From Allolobophora icterica (taxonomy: Eukaryota; Annelida; Clitellata; Crassiclitellata; Lumbricidae), in assembly GCA_963556255.1 (NCBI GenBank), contig OY744610.1, forward strand, positions 12,882,088-12,946,087: 64,000 bases of DNA, in the 5' to 3' direction. Below the pieces are notes generated by a model. It made no database searches, was not told the DNA's origin, and saw only the letters and a program-made list of their open reading frames with translations. Below, piece by piece: positions 1-12,837 of the stretch; the stretch's first letter is position 1, and the number at the start of each line of letters is the position of its first letter. The position numbers and the translations under genes are program-made.

Positions 1-74
1 GTTGGTAGTAAGCTACTTCTAGGATGCCTCACAGAAACACACGCACGCTGTCTACAGTCAGCGCAAAGATTAAT
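1..74. repeat. Left part of an array 5' flank, duplicated at 30.81 kb
   Basis: This stretch matches the sequence starting at about 30815 (GTTGGTAG.AAGCTACTTC and the following AAACACACGCAC tract). The match breaks at about 74 and resumes at about 1805, with a composite repeat element in between. It is therefore the upstream flank of a gene-array unit split by an insertion. No gene is seen in it. Confidence 0.7.
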
Positions 75-1804
75 ACTTGGTTCTAGGACGATCGCTCATA
101 GGACGATTGATCATAGGAACGATCGCTCATAGGACTTTCGCTCATACGCTATGTTATTAAATATAAACGCAACAAAGTAGGGACGAGAGCAATTAACTTC
201 CAATTATCTAGTAATTTTAAAAGTGATTAACTGATCAACTGCTCCAACTGACTTCATATAACTTTACAAATATTTATGAAACTCATACACATACTAGTAG
301 GAACATTTATCCGTTTTTAGCAAATACATTGTTTATTAAATTGCCCAGATATATAGGAAACAAACAAGTGACTTCAAATAAAGGATTAAATAATTATCAT
401 ACAATAACAATATACTGTAAATACAATAACAACGAACGGTTAACATAAACGGTAAAGGTGTATTGAATTTTTGCATCTTTTTTGCAACAAAGGACCCACG
501 AAACAAATCTTGGCGTCTGTGTTTTATTAACAATTTACAATATGCTATAATTCAGGTGTACGGACTTTCCCTCATAGGACGATCGCTCATAGGACGATCG
601 CTCATAGGACTATCGCTCATAGGGACTATCGCTCATAGGGACGATCGCTCATAGGAGATCGCTCATAGGACGATCGCTCATAGGACGATCGCTCATAGGA
701 CGGTCGCTCATAGGACTATCGCTCATAGGGACGATCGCTCATAGGGACTATCGCTCAAAGGGACGATCGCTCATAGGGACTATCGCTCATAGGACTATCG
801 CTCATACGGACCATACATACGTATAAGCATAAAAGTAGGGACACGAGAAATAAACTTCTTATTAACTAGTAGATAGTTTTGAAGTATAGGCACATCAAAG
901 TAGGGACATTTCAGAAATATTTGTGAAGTCATTTGGAATATTTGATAAGTTTTATGATTGATAGCCAATTGGAAGTGTAGTTAATAATTGCTGGCTAATT
1001 GGAAGCTAATTGCTAGCTAATTGGAAGTTTATTTAATGATTGCTAGCTAATTGGAAGTTTATTACTCGCGTCCTACTTTGATGCGCATATATTATTAGAA
1101 ATAATGAAGTAACATCTTAAGGAGCGGAAAGTTACGATAACACTGACATTCTTAACCATTTAAGTGGTTCGCTCTCTAAGCGTAGTGGTTTTCTTTCTTA
1201 GCGTATTGAACAATCTTCTAGAGTTTTTATGTATAATTTGCATTTACGTGCTCTTTCTTTCTTATCGATCCCATTAAATGGATCCATAAACTATGGTCTC
1301 AATGTATTATCGATAAATGTACTCTTCTATGGTCATATGGGCGATAGTCCTACGAGCGATAGTCCCTATGAGCGATCGTCCCTATGAGCGATAGTCCCTA
1401 TGAGCGATCGTCCCTATGAGCGATAGTCCTATGAGCGATCGTCCTATGGGCGATCGTCCTATGAGCGATCGTCCTATGAGCGATTCTCCTATGTGCGATC
1501 GTCCCTATGAGCGATAGTCCCTATGAGCGATAGTCCTATGAGCGATCGTCCTATGAGCGATCGTCCTATGAGCGATAGTCCTATGAGCGATCGTCCTATG
1601 AGCGATCGTCCCTATGAGCGATCGTCCCTATGAGCGATGGTCCTATGAGCGACCGTCCTATGAGCGATCGTCCTATGAGCGATTGTCCTAGAACCATAAT
1701 TCAATAAATTCATCGCGATATATGAGCGATAGTCCCATGAGCGAAAGGCCCTATGAGCGATGGTCCCTATGAGCGATCGTCCTATGAGCGATGGTCCGTA
1801 TGCC
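75..1804. mobile_element. Composite foldback-type element with 15-bp subrepeats (CGCTCATAGGACGAT)n
   Basis: Left arrays (79-150 and 562-815) carry the 15-16 bp unit CGCTCATAGGACGAT. The right array (1333-1802) carries the same unit in inverted orientation. Inner segments next to the arrays are also inverted copies: AAAGTAGGGACGAGAG at about 174 and its complement near 1070. An 11-bp perfect terminal inverted pair, GGTTCTAGGAC / GTCCTAGAACC, lies at 79 and 1685-1695. A second inverted pair around TACGGAC occurs near 564 and 1796. Two nested or successive insertions are likely. The paralogous flank at 30.8 kb lacks the whole block, and TAAT occurs on both sides (71-74 and 1805-1808). No transposase-like reading frame is seen. 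Confidence 0.7.
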
Positions 1805-1808
1805 TAAT

Positions 1809-2225
1809 GCTCGAAGTTTTCACCTTTCAAGCAAAGATGTAGCGGTTTAAGAAAAATATGTTTAGCTTCCTGAATATATGCAGGATGACTGTTCATGAGA
1901 ATAACCGTGTCTAATTTAACATTTATCTAATATACCCTAAATACAAACGCACATATATTTATACTGATATCGATTCTGTAATATGGTAGCCGATTGAATT
2001 GAACGCTCGCCCTGAATTGCGAAGATTTCGGGTTTGAGATTTTCCTGCAACGGTTGTAGTCTAGGCTATAACGACCTTCAGCAATGTCTTCACGAAGCAC
2101 GATGGCTGAGCGTTCTCGATTGATGCAGAGAGTTACGCTCACTAAAATAGAAATAATTATAACAATGATAATAATGCATTATGCAAATTACATAATATTG
2201 AGGACTGCGATATTACGATAATGGT
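1809..2225. repeat. Array 5' flank, duplicated at 30.93-31.30 kb
   Basis: This is close to the sequence at about 30.93-31.30 kb. Shared blocks include ATTGAATTGAACGCTCGCCC, the following GAAGATTTCGGGTTTGAG, and GATTGATGCAGAGAGT. In the other copy this flank runs directly into Mab-21-like coding homology, so it is probably leader or intron sequence of the ancestral gene unit. No open frame of note is present. Confidence 0.7.
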
Positions 2226-2261
2226 AGTCGTTGGTTTCACTGTCATTCGGTTACTGCAATG

Positions 2262-2500
2262 GAAGAAAGTGTGGTCGACATTTATCGATGGTACATGTGG
2301 AATGCCTATAAGTCCGTTTGCAGAAATGATATTGAGCCTACACCAGTGCAGACTGTCATTTTCATTTACCGAAGTAATATAACTTCAGAGTTGGGCTCAA
2401 GACCAATCGATTGTTTACCACATGATCAGCTTCTTTGCCAGGAGATAACTAATCAGAAAGGAATGTCCAAATGAAGATGAAATTATGCGAACGGTGAAAG
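2262..2500 (+). pseudogene. Mab-21-like copy 0, short decayed fragment
   Basis: About 240 bp match the intact gene around 19.88-20.07 kb, which encodes roughly residues 225-290 of the nucleotidyltransferase core. The best blocks are the equivalent of TTTTCATT.ACCGAAGTAATA.ACTTCAGAGTTG and a stretch around GAATGTCCAAATGAAGATGA. The rest of the core and the long C-terminal part are missing, and the frame is not maintained. This is a relic of a fifth array member, left-most in the window, lying directly after its 5' flank. The match is short, so the exact ends are uncertain. Confidence 0.6.
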
Positions 2501-2567
2501 GATGACATCCTGGTTTTTTCTTTATCCACGGCGGCAGTGTGTCAACCAGTATTGATCAATAATAAAC

Positions 2568-2835
<268 letters not shown>

Positions 2836-2869
2836 AATGATGACCGCTGCGCGGCCCGACAAACGGTAG

Positions 2870-4806
2870 AATGTTTGTGAGGATGAGAACGACCATAAAA
2901 CTTACAACGTATGCCTGGCAGTAAACCTCTTATGCATTTCAAAAATTTTTGTCTAATTCCAAAATCACCTCAAAAGTACGGTAGCCTAACTGGTGAAACA
3001 AGTCTCTTCAATTGTTTAGAAAGTGAAATTGACGATCAAAACTGGAAATATGTGTTTGAAATGTATATTCAATTGGAGACAGTTTGAAATAGCGAAAGTG
3101 CATTTTATATGAGTGGAGTATGACTCGTTGGTAGAATTACATCCAGTGAAGGACTCTTAACAGTTTCAACAGCATTACATTTTGTGATCGAATTCAGCGT
3201 ATGAAGAAATCTCTTCACCTCTACAAATAATGTTACACTTCTCTCAAAACCGAAAATGATATCTGAATGGAGTTCTTTTCGTCAAATGTGCTGAAACATT
3301 TTTTTCAGCATGACAGAGTTATTTCCGATTGAACTCTCATTGTCGTCAACAGAGTAAGCGTTGTGAAACATAATGCTAGCGTGTACTTGGTTATCTGCAA
3401 GTGACCTTACAATAGCGGATAAAGCATGATACACGTAGATTCGTATGTTGAGGAAGGAGAGGAAAGTGAAGAGAAGGTGACTGTATGTAGGTGACTTCTG
3501 TTCTCAATAAATTCCGTCAGAAAACCGTGCAATAAAACAATACGCATAGATATATGGGGATACTTTGCCTTCGTAAATGCAACGTAATGTTTATAGGATG
3601 TTATCAGACGGCGTGCCGGTGGCCTTTAACTTCAAAGTGGTAGCCATTAAAGACTCGCTGTATGTGACTTTGTCCCACATATATTGTTATCTATAAAATT
3701 CTTTAATGACACTTATGCGTGTAACTGAGCCGAAGGTTCACCTCTTCTCTATCTGATTATGGGTCATATAAGTTTGTCCAAGTTCTTCAAACTGCAGTTC
3801 TAAGCAGTTGCAAGTGGATCATTATATCCAAGAATTTACTGTATTACATACAATGCCTGTCTAGCGTGTACGATATTCAAGTGGTTAAACAGAGTGCTAA
3901 ACTGTCTACCTTTTAAGCTATAGCAACAAGATAAACAATATGCATTGCAGGCAGTCGGGCATAATTCGCTGACTTGTGCACCGGAGATCGCTCAGTTAAA
4001 ACCAGTGGTCGAATTGGTCATACGCAGGTAATGAAACTATTTCTATAAATCTAAAACCAAAGCCTATCTGCCAGTATCTGGTGAATCTACAACCAATACT
4101 CGTTATTCGCTATTCGGATGGAACATAAAATGTGTGAAACACGATGCATTGACTCAGTTTGCTTTCGTGTCAGCCTGTCTAATATCAATGAATGAATATT
4201 TATTGATTCATTGATAGTCGTCGATTACTGTAACGAAAAACACATTAACTGATTTTTCTCCATATCTTTATCAACAATTCCAGAACTATGTACACCGGCG
4301 GATCTCCCTTCTAACTTGGTAGATCTGCTTTTCTCTCAGGATCAGATTCTGATGCACGAAGTAATAGTGAGTGAAGGACTTGCTCAAGGTCTCAAGTTAC
4401 CGTCACAGAGCAGACTCGAAATCGTACTCGCGATCGTAATATTAATCTACAAATTTCCGAAGCGCTACCAGTAGTAACACGCAGGGCACCAGCTTATTCA
4501 CGAGCGCTCCTTCGTGGCATAGATGTCCAGCGATATCAAGCGGAGATTCAAGTCCAGCTCTCAAAAGTCCAGAGAGAGAAGAAGGCAGATTGGGCGGAAT
4601 CCCTCAGTGACGAAAGAGATTTGAACGCGCAGACAGAATTGATCAATTCACATTGCACAATGCATTAATCGATGGTCGCGACAAGTGAAACAATAGGTCT
4701 AAGTCATTTTCCTTTGGATAATTCAGATGAAGAAATATAATCTCTGTGAGCTTAATTGCAAGCAGAAAGAAGAAAATGTGTTGCCTGGCTAGCGTGTATT
4801 AAGACC
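2870..4806. other. Intergenic stretch with decayed LINE or SINE tails
   Basis: No coding region is seen. About 4350-4420 contains GTGAGTGAAGGACTTGCTCA, a motif repeated at 42.0-42.7 kb and typical of the SINE/LINE tails here. About 4475-4640 resembles the antisense 3' end of the L2/CR1-like LINE of copy 1 (GCAGGGCACC..CTTATTCACGAGCGCT). The rest is unassigned AT-rich sequence. Confidence 0.5.
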
Positions 4807-4808
4807 TA

Positions 4809-5964
4809 GGGGAGAGTTGCCATAAATGGACCACCTAAGGGAAACTGAAGTTTTCTGAATGAAAGTTACCGAATTTCTACAAGGAAATTATGCCGTATGA
4901 TGGGCTGTTTTGTTTTTGAGCTATAATTAGTAAATCAAGGCAACCTGTTTCCTTAAATGGACCACATGGTGTCCTTGATTGGACCAGTTGCCTTGAATGG
5001 GACATATTATATAAAAGACGTTTTTTAAAGATAATTGGCAAAAGAAGCAAACTTAAGACTTTTAAGAACACTTATTGTCTAAAAGCATGTAATAAAAGAG
5101 TCTCTAGCTAACTCTCAAAATACTGTAACAGCGGTAGAAATCAACTTAACATATGACTAACATAACCACTGCCAGTAAACTAATTAGGTGTACATTGTTA
5201 GAGTCACTAGTCAAATAAGACTACACATAATTAACTATAGACTAGTTAATTACAACTAAATGATTAGTTAAGTCGTTTTTTAATGCTTCGTTACTACTAT
5301 TTACATCTAACACTTAACACTTAATAGGGGCCTACATACAGGAATTACACACAGCGTGCACAGAGGAACACAATCATCATCAAGCAGTCCCCGTATTTTT
5401 TTCTCGTAGACATCTACATATATAATAGAAAGAAAAATGTTCTTCGACATAATACAAGCGAATGGAACTTATTACTATTTAAAGAAGCACTTCAAGCACA
5501 GTTTAACATTGCAAGTGCCGGTGTCCTTAAATGGACCACTCCCAAATTATCGGTCCAATTGAGGACACTAAATGTGGTCCATTTCGGGCAACACGGACTA
5601 CTTCTACTTACACTGGGATAGTTCAACACAATGTCATGTCAGTCCTAGCCTAAAATCACTTATTGTCGCTCAAACATGAAGCCTGGCTATGACTAAAACA
5701 AACATGATTGAATTTTTAAAAGCTGATCTAACGTGTATAATCCTCGTTGTCAGGTACGACTAAAATTAGATCAGAACTACATGAAATAGAGTTTCAACCA
5801 CAATTTAATAAATGTTTAGTATTCCATAAAACCGCCAACGTCGATACGATCAATATTCAACTGCGCAAGAATACAACAGTTGAAAACGAGGCTAAATGGG
5901 TATCTAGGGTGTAAATCGGCTGTGGTCCAATTAAGGCAACGGTCCATTTGGGGCAACTCTCCCC
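4809..5964. mobile_element. DNA transposon, TA target site, GGGGAGAGTTGCC termini
   Basis: The 1156-bp element is bounded by TA on both sides (4807-4808 and 5965-5966). Its inverted ends are GGGGAGAGTTGCC then AAATGGACC, with the complement at the right end. Subterminal copies of the motif TTAAATGGACCAC and its complement recur at about 4950-5000 and 5525-5590, facing both ways. A TA duplication fits Tc1/mariner-type targeting, but no transposase is visible. It looks like a non-autonomous element with repeated internal protein-binding-like motifs. Confidence 0.75.
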
Positions 5965-5966
5965 TA

Positions 5967-6429
5967 TAGGGCCTACGCAGTTAGCAATAATCCAACGCAC
6001 TTTTAAGTTATAGCTGTAATTTTATCATCAAGAGCAACCAACGACCTCTTATATATAACTACAGCAACCATCCGACGCACCATAGAATATTTAACATTGG
6101 ATATAAAACCGAAAGTAGAACAGCAACCATAGATATAATAATATACGCAACATAGGACAGCCTGGACCCAAATATAGACGATCAGACGGCCAAGTAGATG
6201 ATGCCAGCACTCACCGTTCATTGCACACTAAGTTCAAACTAGCCAGCCAGCGTGGTAACTTTATAATCGAAACTGTGTGCTAATTCTAGCCGAATTTTTT
6301 TCCGGCGGCTAGCCGTGAAATAACTCTCGGCGGTTTTTTGGTTAAGCCGCAAAATTTCCGGCGGTTTTTCAGCTTGCATAAAATTTTTCGGCTCGGCGGC
6401 TAACGGCGGCGGCTTAGGGGTATAATGTC
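5967..6429. other. Unassigned sequence with a CGGCGG-rich block
   Basis: There is no gene. About 6285-6420 has repeated GGCGGCTAGCCG and CGGCGG.TTTTT motifs, a small internally repetitive block of unknown type. It sits exactly where copy 1 loses its homology to the 5' end of the intact gene, so it marks a truncation or insertion junction. Confidence 0.4.
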
Positions 6430-7184
6430 AACTGATTCCAAAGTCGAGTTCTTTTGTCTCGGATCACATGAAGGACGTAATCGCCTCATGGACCCCTGCA
6501 CCGAAAAACTACTGGATTAATTATGTGTGGCAGCGCGGCAGAGTTCTATATCCGACCGCTCAATACATGCATTGACGACGCGGATGTCTTACAAGCCAAG
6601 GTTGACGAGCTTGTCTTCAATGGCGACTTTCCAGTGTTGCCAAGTGATATAAGTGGCCTATCAGATGCTATCGAGTGCTTCAAGATTGAATCATATAAGA
6701 GATATCCAGGTTTTATTCGATGACGAGTTTCCGGGAAAATGAACTATAATTGGAAATATTAAAAGTACGAATTTAACCATACAACTCTTACTGATGGCTA
6801 CGCGATCCTAAATATGGATGATATGTTAAGTCTGAATTTTTTTTACACGCGAAAAGAACGCGTTGCCTAGAATGGTTAGTGGTCCAGCATTTAAATATAG
6901 AACATATACTTGTTATTATTTAGGACAGCGTTTCCCAAACTTTTTGGCCAGAGAACCATTGTCATCTTTTCATATTATAGCGGAACCCCAACCTGAACTA
7001 AACGTATAGAGGCATACGTAGCGCCTGAGAAGCATACTTATCTAGGCCTAACTAAACACACACCCATATAAGGAGTTTATGAAAACAATTTATTTTCTCT
7101 AATATCAAAAGTTAAAGTGTAGGCCTACAGCTTTTAAGGCCAAGACTTATGGTGCACAATATTGGGAGTACATGGAGTTTTAAT

Positions 7185-7472
7185 GGTTCTATAGGACTTT
7201 TCGCACCCGGAAGATTCGCCCCCGGAAGATTCGCCCCCGGAAGTTTCGCCCCCGTCAATCCAGCTTCTAGTCTTAGTTACATTTTCATCATAGATCCCGC
7301 TTCTAGTCTTCTAGTTACATTTTTATCGCTAATCCAGCTTCTAGTCTTAGTTACATTTTCATCATCGATCCCGGAGGTGAATTAACTTCCGGGGGAGAAT
7401 CTTCCCGGGGGCGAAATGTCGGGGGCGAATCTTCCGGGGGCGATTCTTCCGGGGGCGAAATTTCCGTATCCC
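7185..7472. mobile_element. Foldback-type element with 15-bp subrepeats (GGAAGATTCGCCCCC)n
   Basis: The left arm (7191-7248) has three to four 15-bp units GGAAGATTCGCCCCC. The right arm (7375-7468) has the same unit inverted. The spacer holds three related copies of a segment around AATCCAGCTTCTAGTCTTAG. The termini read GGTTCTATAGGAC at the left and GGGATACGGAAA on the opposite strand at the right. The 9-bp direct repeat AGTTTTAAT lies at 7176-7184 and 7473-7481 and could be a target duplication. Confidence 0.7.
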
Positions 7473-7939
7473 AGTTTTAATATGTGTACACTGATTTTGT
7501 TATTTCTCGTGCCAATTTTTTATATTTTGTTTAATGCTAGAAAGCTGGATTCTTCTGTCAGGTGAAGCGTTTTGTCAATTTCTGTATTTGGTTTTCGTTG
7601 CAGGATAGCCTACTATAAGAATCCAGTTTCGCACAAATGCCTTGTGGCAAATGGCAGAAGCACGCTGTATTCCTTAATTGGCCAAATCCTGATATTGATT
7701 CATGAAAGTTCAGTGAAAGTCTGCTTCACTTGCCCGTCCGACGTTAGGTCAGATTTTCATACCAGAAATTTACGATTATCAGACTCAGCTATACTTTTAA
7801 AAAAACTGTTGCTTTAAGTCATTTTCGGATTCGTTTCGTCGAGGTAACGATAACAAATATGGCTGCGTCCTTATTCACACTTAGAGCTCTGATCTACATT
7901 CGTCTCTGTAGTGACTTCTGTAATCTATTATTCTGCATA

Positions 7940-8560
7940 ATTCTTCTTCTTCTTCTTCATGATCCATGGGCTGATAGCCCGTAGGTGTCCACTGCGCATT
8001 TGATTACTGTCTTCCAAGACTCCCTATCTTGTGCCCGATGTGTCAGTTCCTGTATATTTATCCCACACCATTCCTCTATATCCTGCAGCCATTCCCTACA
8101 TGGTCTTCCCTTTCTCCCCGATCCCTCCATTATTCTTGTCATTATACTCTTTAGCCTATCTTTCTGTCATCGCCCATTCTACATAATTATATGTCCGAAT
8201 AGTTTCAGTTTCCTTTTCATTATAGTTTCTACCATATCTGATCTGCTGTTAAGTCTTCTTCGCACTTCTACATTAGTTATTTTCTGTATCCATTTTATTT
8301 GTTATATTCTTCTGTAACAGTACATTTCGAACGCTATTATCCTCTTTTTGTCTTCCTTTTTCAGCGTCCAGGTTTCACATGCATATAACGCCGTGCTGAA
8401 TACGCATGTTTCCAATATTCTTTTCTTTGTTGTATGCGGCATTACTTTGCTCTTCCATATGTTATTCAATCCTGCCATTATCCCTTTTGCTTTATCAATT
8501 CTTCTTCTGATCTCCCTTGTGCAGTTGTTATCTGAGGTTAGTAGGCTCCCTAAGTATACA
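7940..8560 (-). mobile_element. RTE-like LINE 3' fragment, antisense
   Basis: On the minus strand the translation carries the end of a reverse-transcriptase polyprotein, including ETCVFSTALYACETWTL, KLKLFGHI and RKGRPCREWLQDIEEWCG, with several breaks. This is the usual 3' portion of RTE-type LINEs. The minus-strand 3' end is a short (GAA)n tail, seen as TTCTTC at the left edge. It is nested inside the hAT element of copy 1 and 5'-truncated. Confidence 0.75.
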
Positions 8561-10185
8561 AATTATATTTCAATCTGGGTTTGGTGATAATTACATTACT
8601 GGATATCGAAAGGGCATTGAATGTCCGGATAAACGCTCAGTGGGGCAACATACAAAAAAAGACGACTGACGGCAGTTTCACACTTTTATCAAACTTGTGT
8701 GTATTTTTAAAAACCTTGAAGTGTTTTATTCCAATGAAAATTCATAAAAATTACAACTTTACGCGGAACCCTTGCGGAACCCACTTTGGGAAACGCTGAT
8801 TTAGGATGTGATTTCGTTCGAAGCGTGTAGTGTCCTCAATGGCCGAAAGAAGCTCAAGATTGGCTTAAGCGACCTAGGATGGCCAAGGATCGATAAAGTC
8901 GCCGAAGTTGCACAGAATGGTTCTCATGTTGTTTATGTTCAGCATCGTTCTTGCAGAGACGATGAACTACAGTGGAGATTTTCATTTTCAATCGCGGGAG
9001 TAATTTAACTTCAGAGTTGGACTTAAACTCAGCAGATTATCTATCATTTGCTGAGATTCTTCGCAAAGAGATAATTAATACACAAGAGCTGTACAAAAGA
9101 CGATGAGTTCTCTGTCCGTATCATTTAAAGACGTTGATGTTATGGACTTGTGAAGAGATGTCACCCGAATGGTAAAACTCTTCTTCTGTCTTTGCCATAT
9201 GCTCTATGTTGTTACAAAAGCTTTCACAATGGCTAAATAAGAACTATTTTATTGCTGAGGCAAATTTATTTCGTGATCCATCGAGCTCCACTATTCCTCA
9301 CAATTCTGAAAAACGACTAAATGAATTTCAAAACTCTGGCATTCTCTGTCAACGGTTTGTTGAAAATTACATACTCTCATTCATTCACACATATTTCAAA
9401 GTTGATAGCACATTTTATTCATCACATGCTGCCTCTGTTTGAGTTCCAGAAAGTGAGTGAATCAAAATCATTGGATTTGTGGCTTTTATCATATTCAGAT
9501 ATTCTCCTAGAACAAGTCGTTCTGTAATAAAAAAAACAGGCTATCTTCAGAACTGAGCCAGAGCTTCAAATTTAGATATTATGCAAAATGTATCGACTCA
9601 AAACACACAGTTTAGTCAAGTACTTTCCAGCAATACATGACTTATTATGTTTGACGTACTGTAAGATTTTACTGTATATTTTGCATGCTGGATATGGCAT
9701 AGGTTGCGGAGAGATTTCATGGGAAAGCAGTCTCTGTTAAATTGATCAATGCAATTTCAATGCAACCAAAAATTATAAGGTTTCCGTATCGTAACTTTCG
9801 GAAACCGTACACAGCAGAACGTTGTCAGTTTAAATTCCTTTTTGCTTATGAACTTACGAAGAATTTACCTGGATCAAATAGCCGTTCAGAATTTAATCTA
9901 GTGTCTGTCATGTAGAAAGTGTTTCTTAGAAAATCCTTAAAATACGACGATTATAAATCGAACGGCGTTGCGCCTGCAGCTTTGGCCTATCTGGCTGCTC
10001 TCCATTTTGCCACATCAGATTACCAACAAGCAATACGCTTCTGCTTGGCAGTTCTCGTAGAGCAGACTTCTCAAAGAGATAAGGAAACATTGAATGCAGG
10101 TTGCTTAGTGTTTACTTACGATGTCGCAAAAATCGTTGGATTGCGTGTGCCTCACAAGAAGAGTACTGACAACAATCTTCGCTAC

Positions 10186-12695
10186 TTCTTAACTGGATCA
10201 AATTTTCCTCGGCCTCCTCCTTATACTCATTCTTACCGTCTCACCGGGTCCATTGACCGTCAGTCCTTAATCCAAGATATTCTCGACTCACAACTGGTTC
10301 TCAATCCTCCCTCTTGCCTTGAAGACCTCCTTTCCTGTTACAATTCCACACTCTCCAACCTCCTTGACATTCATGCACCACTTATCACCAAACCCATTTC
10401 ACACGCTACCAACCCTTGGTTCACTTCCAACCTCCAAGCCTTTAAAGCTTTCCGCAGGCGCCTTGAACACATCTACCAGCACACTTTTGACCCTGCAGCT
10501 AGATCTAAAGCCCTCAATACCTTGAAATCAGCTACCAACAAATACCACAAACTCATCGCTGCTGCCAAAAAGAAATATTATTCTTCACTTATCCATTCCA
10601 GCGCCTCAAGCCCTAAGCATCTCTGGGAAGTTGTCAACACCCTCCATCATCGAAAATTCCCTCCCCACTGCCTAGCTCCATTCCCTCCTCCTCTATTGCT
10701 GACACCTTCTGTTCATTTTTTTTTCAGATAAAATCTCTTCCATTAGCTTTACATTACAATCTCTTCTAGACACACTTACCCCACTTGCCTCCTCCAGCAC
10801 TGATTCAAATCCTCTTAAGCCTACTCCTCCTACCTCTCAGTCATCGCTCCCAATTCTCTATCCTGCCTGTGAAGCAGAAGTGTCAATTCTGCTAAACTCT
10901 CTCCCTAACAAATCTAAGCGAACTTGATCCTATCCCCCACCTCTCTTCTAAAAGACTGTGCATCTGCCTTGGTTCCTGTGATCACCAATATTATCAATCT
11001 CTCACTCTCTACCGACAATTTTCCTATGGCCTTTAAGCATTCTATTGTCACTCCCTTCTAAAAAAAGCAAACCTTGACAAGGAAAACCTATCCAACTACC
11101 GCCCAATCTCCAATCTCTCCTTTCTATCAAAATTAACTGAACGAATTGTCCTTTCTCGGCTAAATGACTACCTCTCTTTGAATTCACTTCTTAACCCCTA
11201 CCAATCTGGCTTCACTAAACACCACTCCACAGAAACTTTACTTGCCTCTCTGTACAATAAACTGGTCTCTGCCGTCAGCCGTCAGCAAGTCTCTTGCCTC
11301 TGTCTTCTCGACAGCTCCGCCGCATTCGACACCATTGATCACAGCCTCCTTCAACGACTATGTTAATGGTTTGGCGTCTCTGGCACTGCTCTACTCTGTT
11401 TCCAGTCCTACTTGTCTTCCCGATCCTTCTCTGTTAAAGCCTCCAGCCACTGCTCACAACCCTCCCTCTTTTCTGTGGTGTCCCTCAAGGCTCCGTCCTG
11501 GGTCCTCTACTTTTCATCCTTTATGCCACTCCTTTAAGTCACCTCATACAATCCTCATCTGTCGACCACCATCTCCATGCAGATGACACCCAACTCTTCA
11601 TATCCTTCTCTCCAGGCTCTTTTCCACCGCCACCACACAACTACTCAACGTGGTTAACCTTATTTCACAGTGGATGTCATCCAATCTCCTCTGCCTTAAC
11701 CCTTCCAAAACTGAATTCATCATCCTATTCCTTCCTGATCAAATCAAGAAAATCCCTGATCCTTCCATAAACCTTTTGACTAACTCATCGTCACTCACGT
11801 TCACCTCTGGCTCCTCTGTTCGCAATCTTGGTGTTATTTTTTGTCCACACCTCTCCTTCTCTAACCACATCTCCAACCTCTCGCGCTCCTGCTTTATGCA
11901 CATTCGTGACCTCCGACGCATACGACCACATGCTCGACCTTAAAACTGCCTCCACCATTGCTACCTCGATTGTTCATTCAAGGCTTAATTACTGCAATTC
12001 TCTTTTTCTCAACCTTGAATCCACTCAAATCAAGCATCCACAGCTTATCCAAAACTCACTAGCCAGAGCTGTCACTAGAACGCCCAAACATCATCATATC
12101 ACTCCCATCCTCAAATCACTCCATTGGTTGAAAATCCCTACAATATTCCCAGCCCAAGTACCTTCGTGATCTCTTCACAATTCAGACAACCCGCTCCACC
12201 GATCATCGTCCTATCTCAGTCTTTCTCGACCCCCAGTCACTACTCACCTCAAGTTCTCCAACCGAGCCATATCCATCACAGCCCACGCCTCTGGAATGAT
12301 CTCCCCCTGAATATCGCAGTTTCTCAGTGCCTCCATCATCATTGCAACCCATCCTTCATCCTCATCCTCATGTTCCTCCATCTATCACCACGGGCTTTCC
12401 ACTCAAAATTGAAGTCTCACCTTTTCAAATACTCCTACACTGACTCACCTGATACTCCGCCTCGACAGCTGCTCTGCCTCTCCTGATCTGGTACCCTGGA
12501 AATCGGATTTGGACTTCTTTTTGACTACTCTCTGGAACCCCCTTTGATTTGGTTTGGCCTCCTGGAAATCGGACTTGGACCTCTTTTGGACTACTCTCTG
12601 GAAACCCCTCTGATCGGACGTAGCGCTCGAGAATAGGCTGGTGCCCTGCGCTTGGACTTCGAGTGGCGCTTTAGAAGTCTGGAGATTACGATTAC
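10186..12695 (+). mobile_element. L2/CR1-like LINE, 5'-truncated, inserted in copy 1
   Basis: This is a sense-oriented LINE with broken reverse-transcriptase frames. Seen in order are the region before the RT core, [56 protein letters not shown] and a C-terminal SVRNLGVIFCPHLSFSNHIS. No endonuclease is visible at the 5' end, so it is 5'-truncated. The 3' end is a GGCGCTTTAGAAGTC segment followed by GATTACGATTAC. Comparison with copy 4 around 45.77 kb (CACTAC then ATCAATAGG) locates both junctions. No long target duplication is seen. Confidence 0.88.
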
Positions 12696-12837
12696 ATCAA
12701 CCTGTGGCTTTATCTTGATCTGCGTCTTTCTCTCGATGTGTTTGTTAACTATTAAATTGCATTATATGCCGAAAGGATATCCACACATTCAGATTTTGAT
12801 CGTGATTTGCCTGATTCATCACTTGCCATGGACAAAT

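Larger units (their letters stand above)
6926..8798. mobile_element. hAT-type element inserted in copy 1
   Basis: Termini are CAGCGTTTCCCAAA at the left and GGGAAACGCTG at the right. The 8-bp duplication ATTTAGGA lies on both sides (6918-6925 and 8799-8806). Removing the insert and one duplication restores alignment to the intact gene. The 1873-bp body contains no transposase but does hold a foldback element (7185-7472) and an antisense RTE-like fragment (7940-8560), so most of its length is secondary insertion. Confidence 0.92.

Noticed and set aside
560..1800. CRISPR-like array (15-16 bp repeats)
   Set aside because: There are no unique spacers; units abut directly and are mirrored on the other arm, in a eukaryotic context. 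It is a foldback array.
10319..12486. Proline/serine-rich frames in copy 1
   Set aside because: They are alternate frames of the decayed LINE reverse transcriptase.
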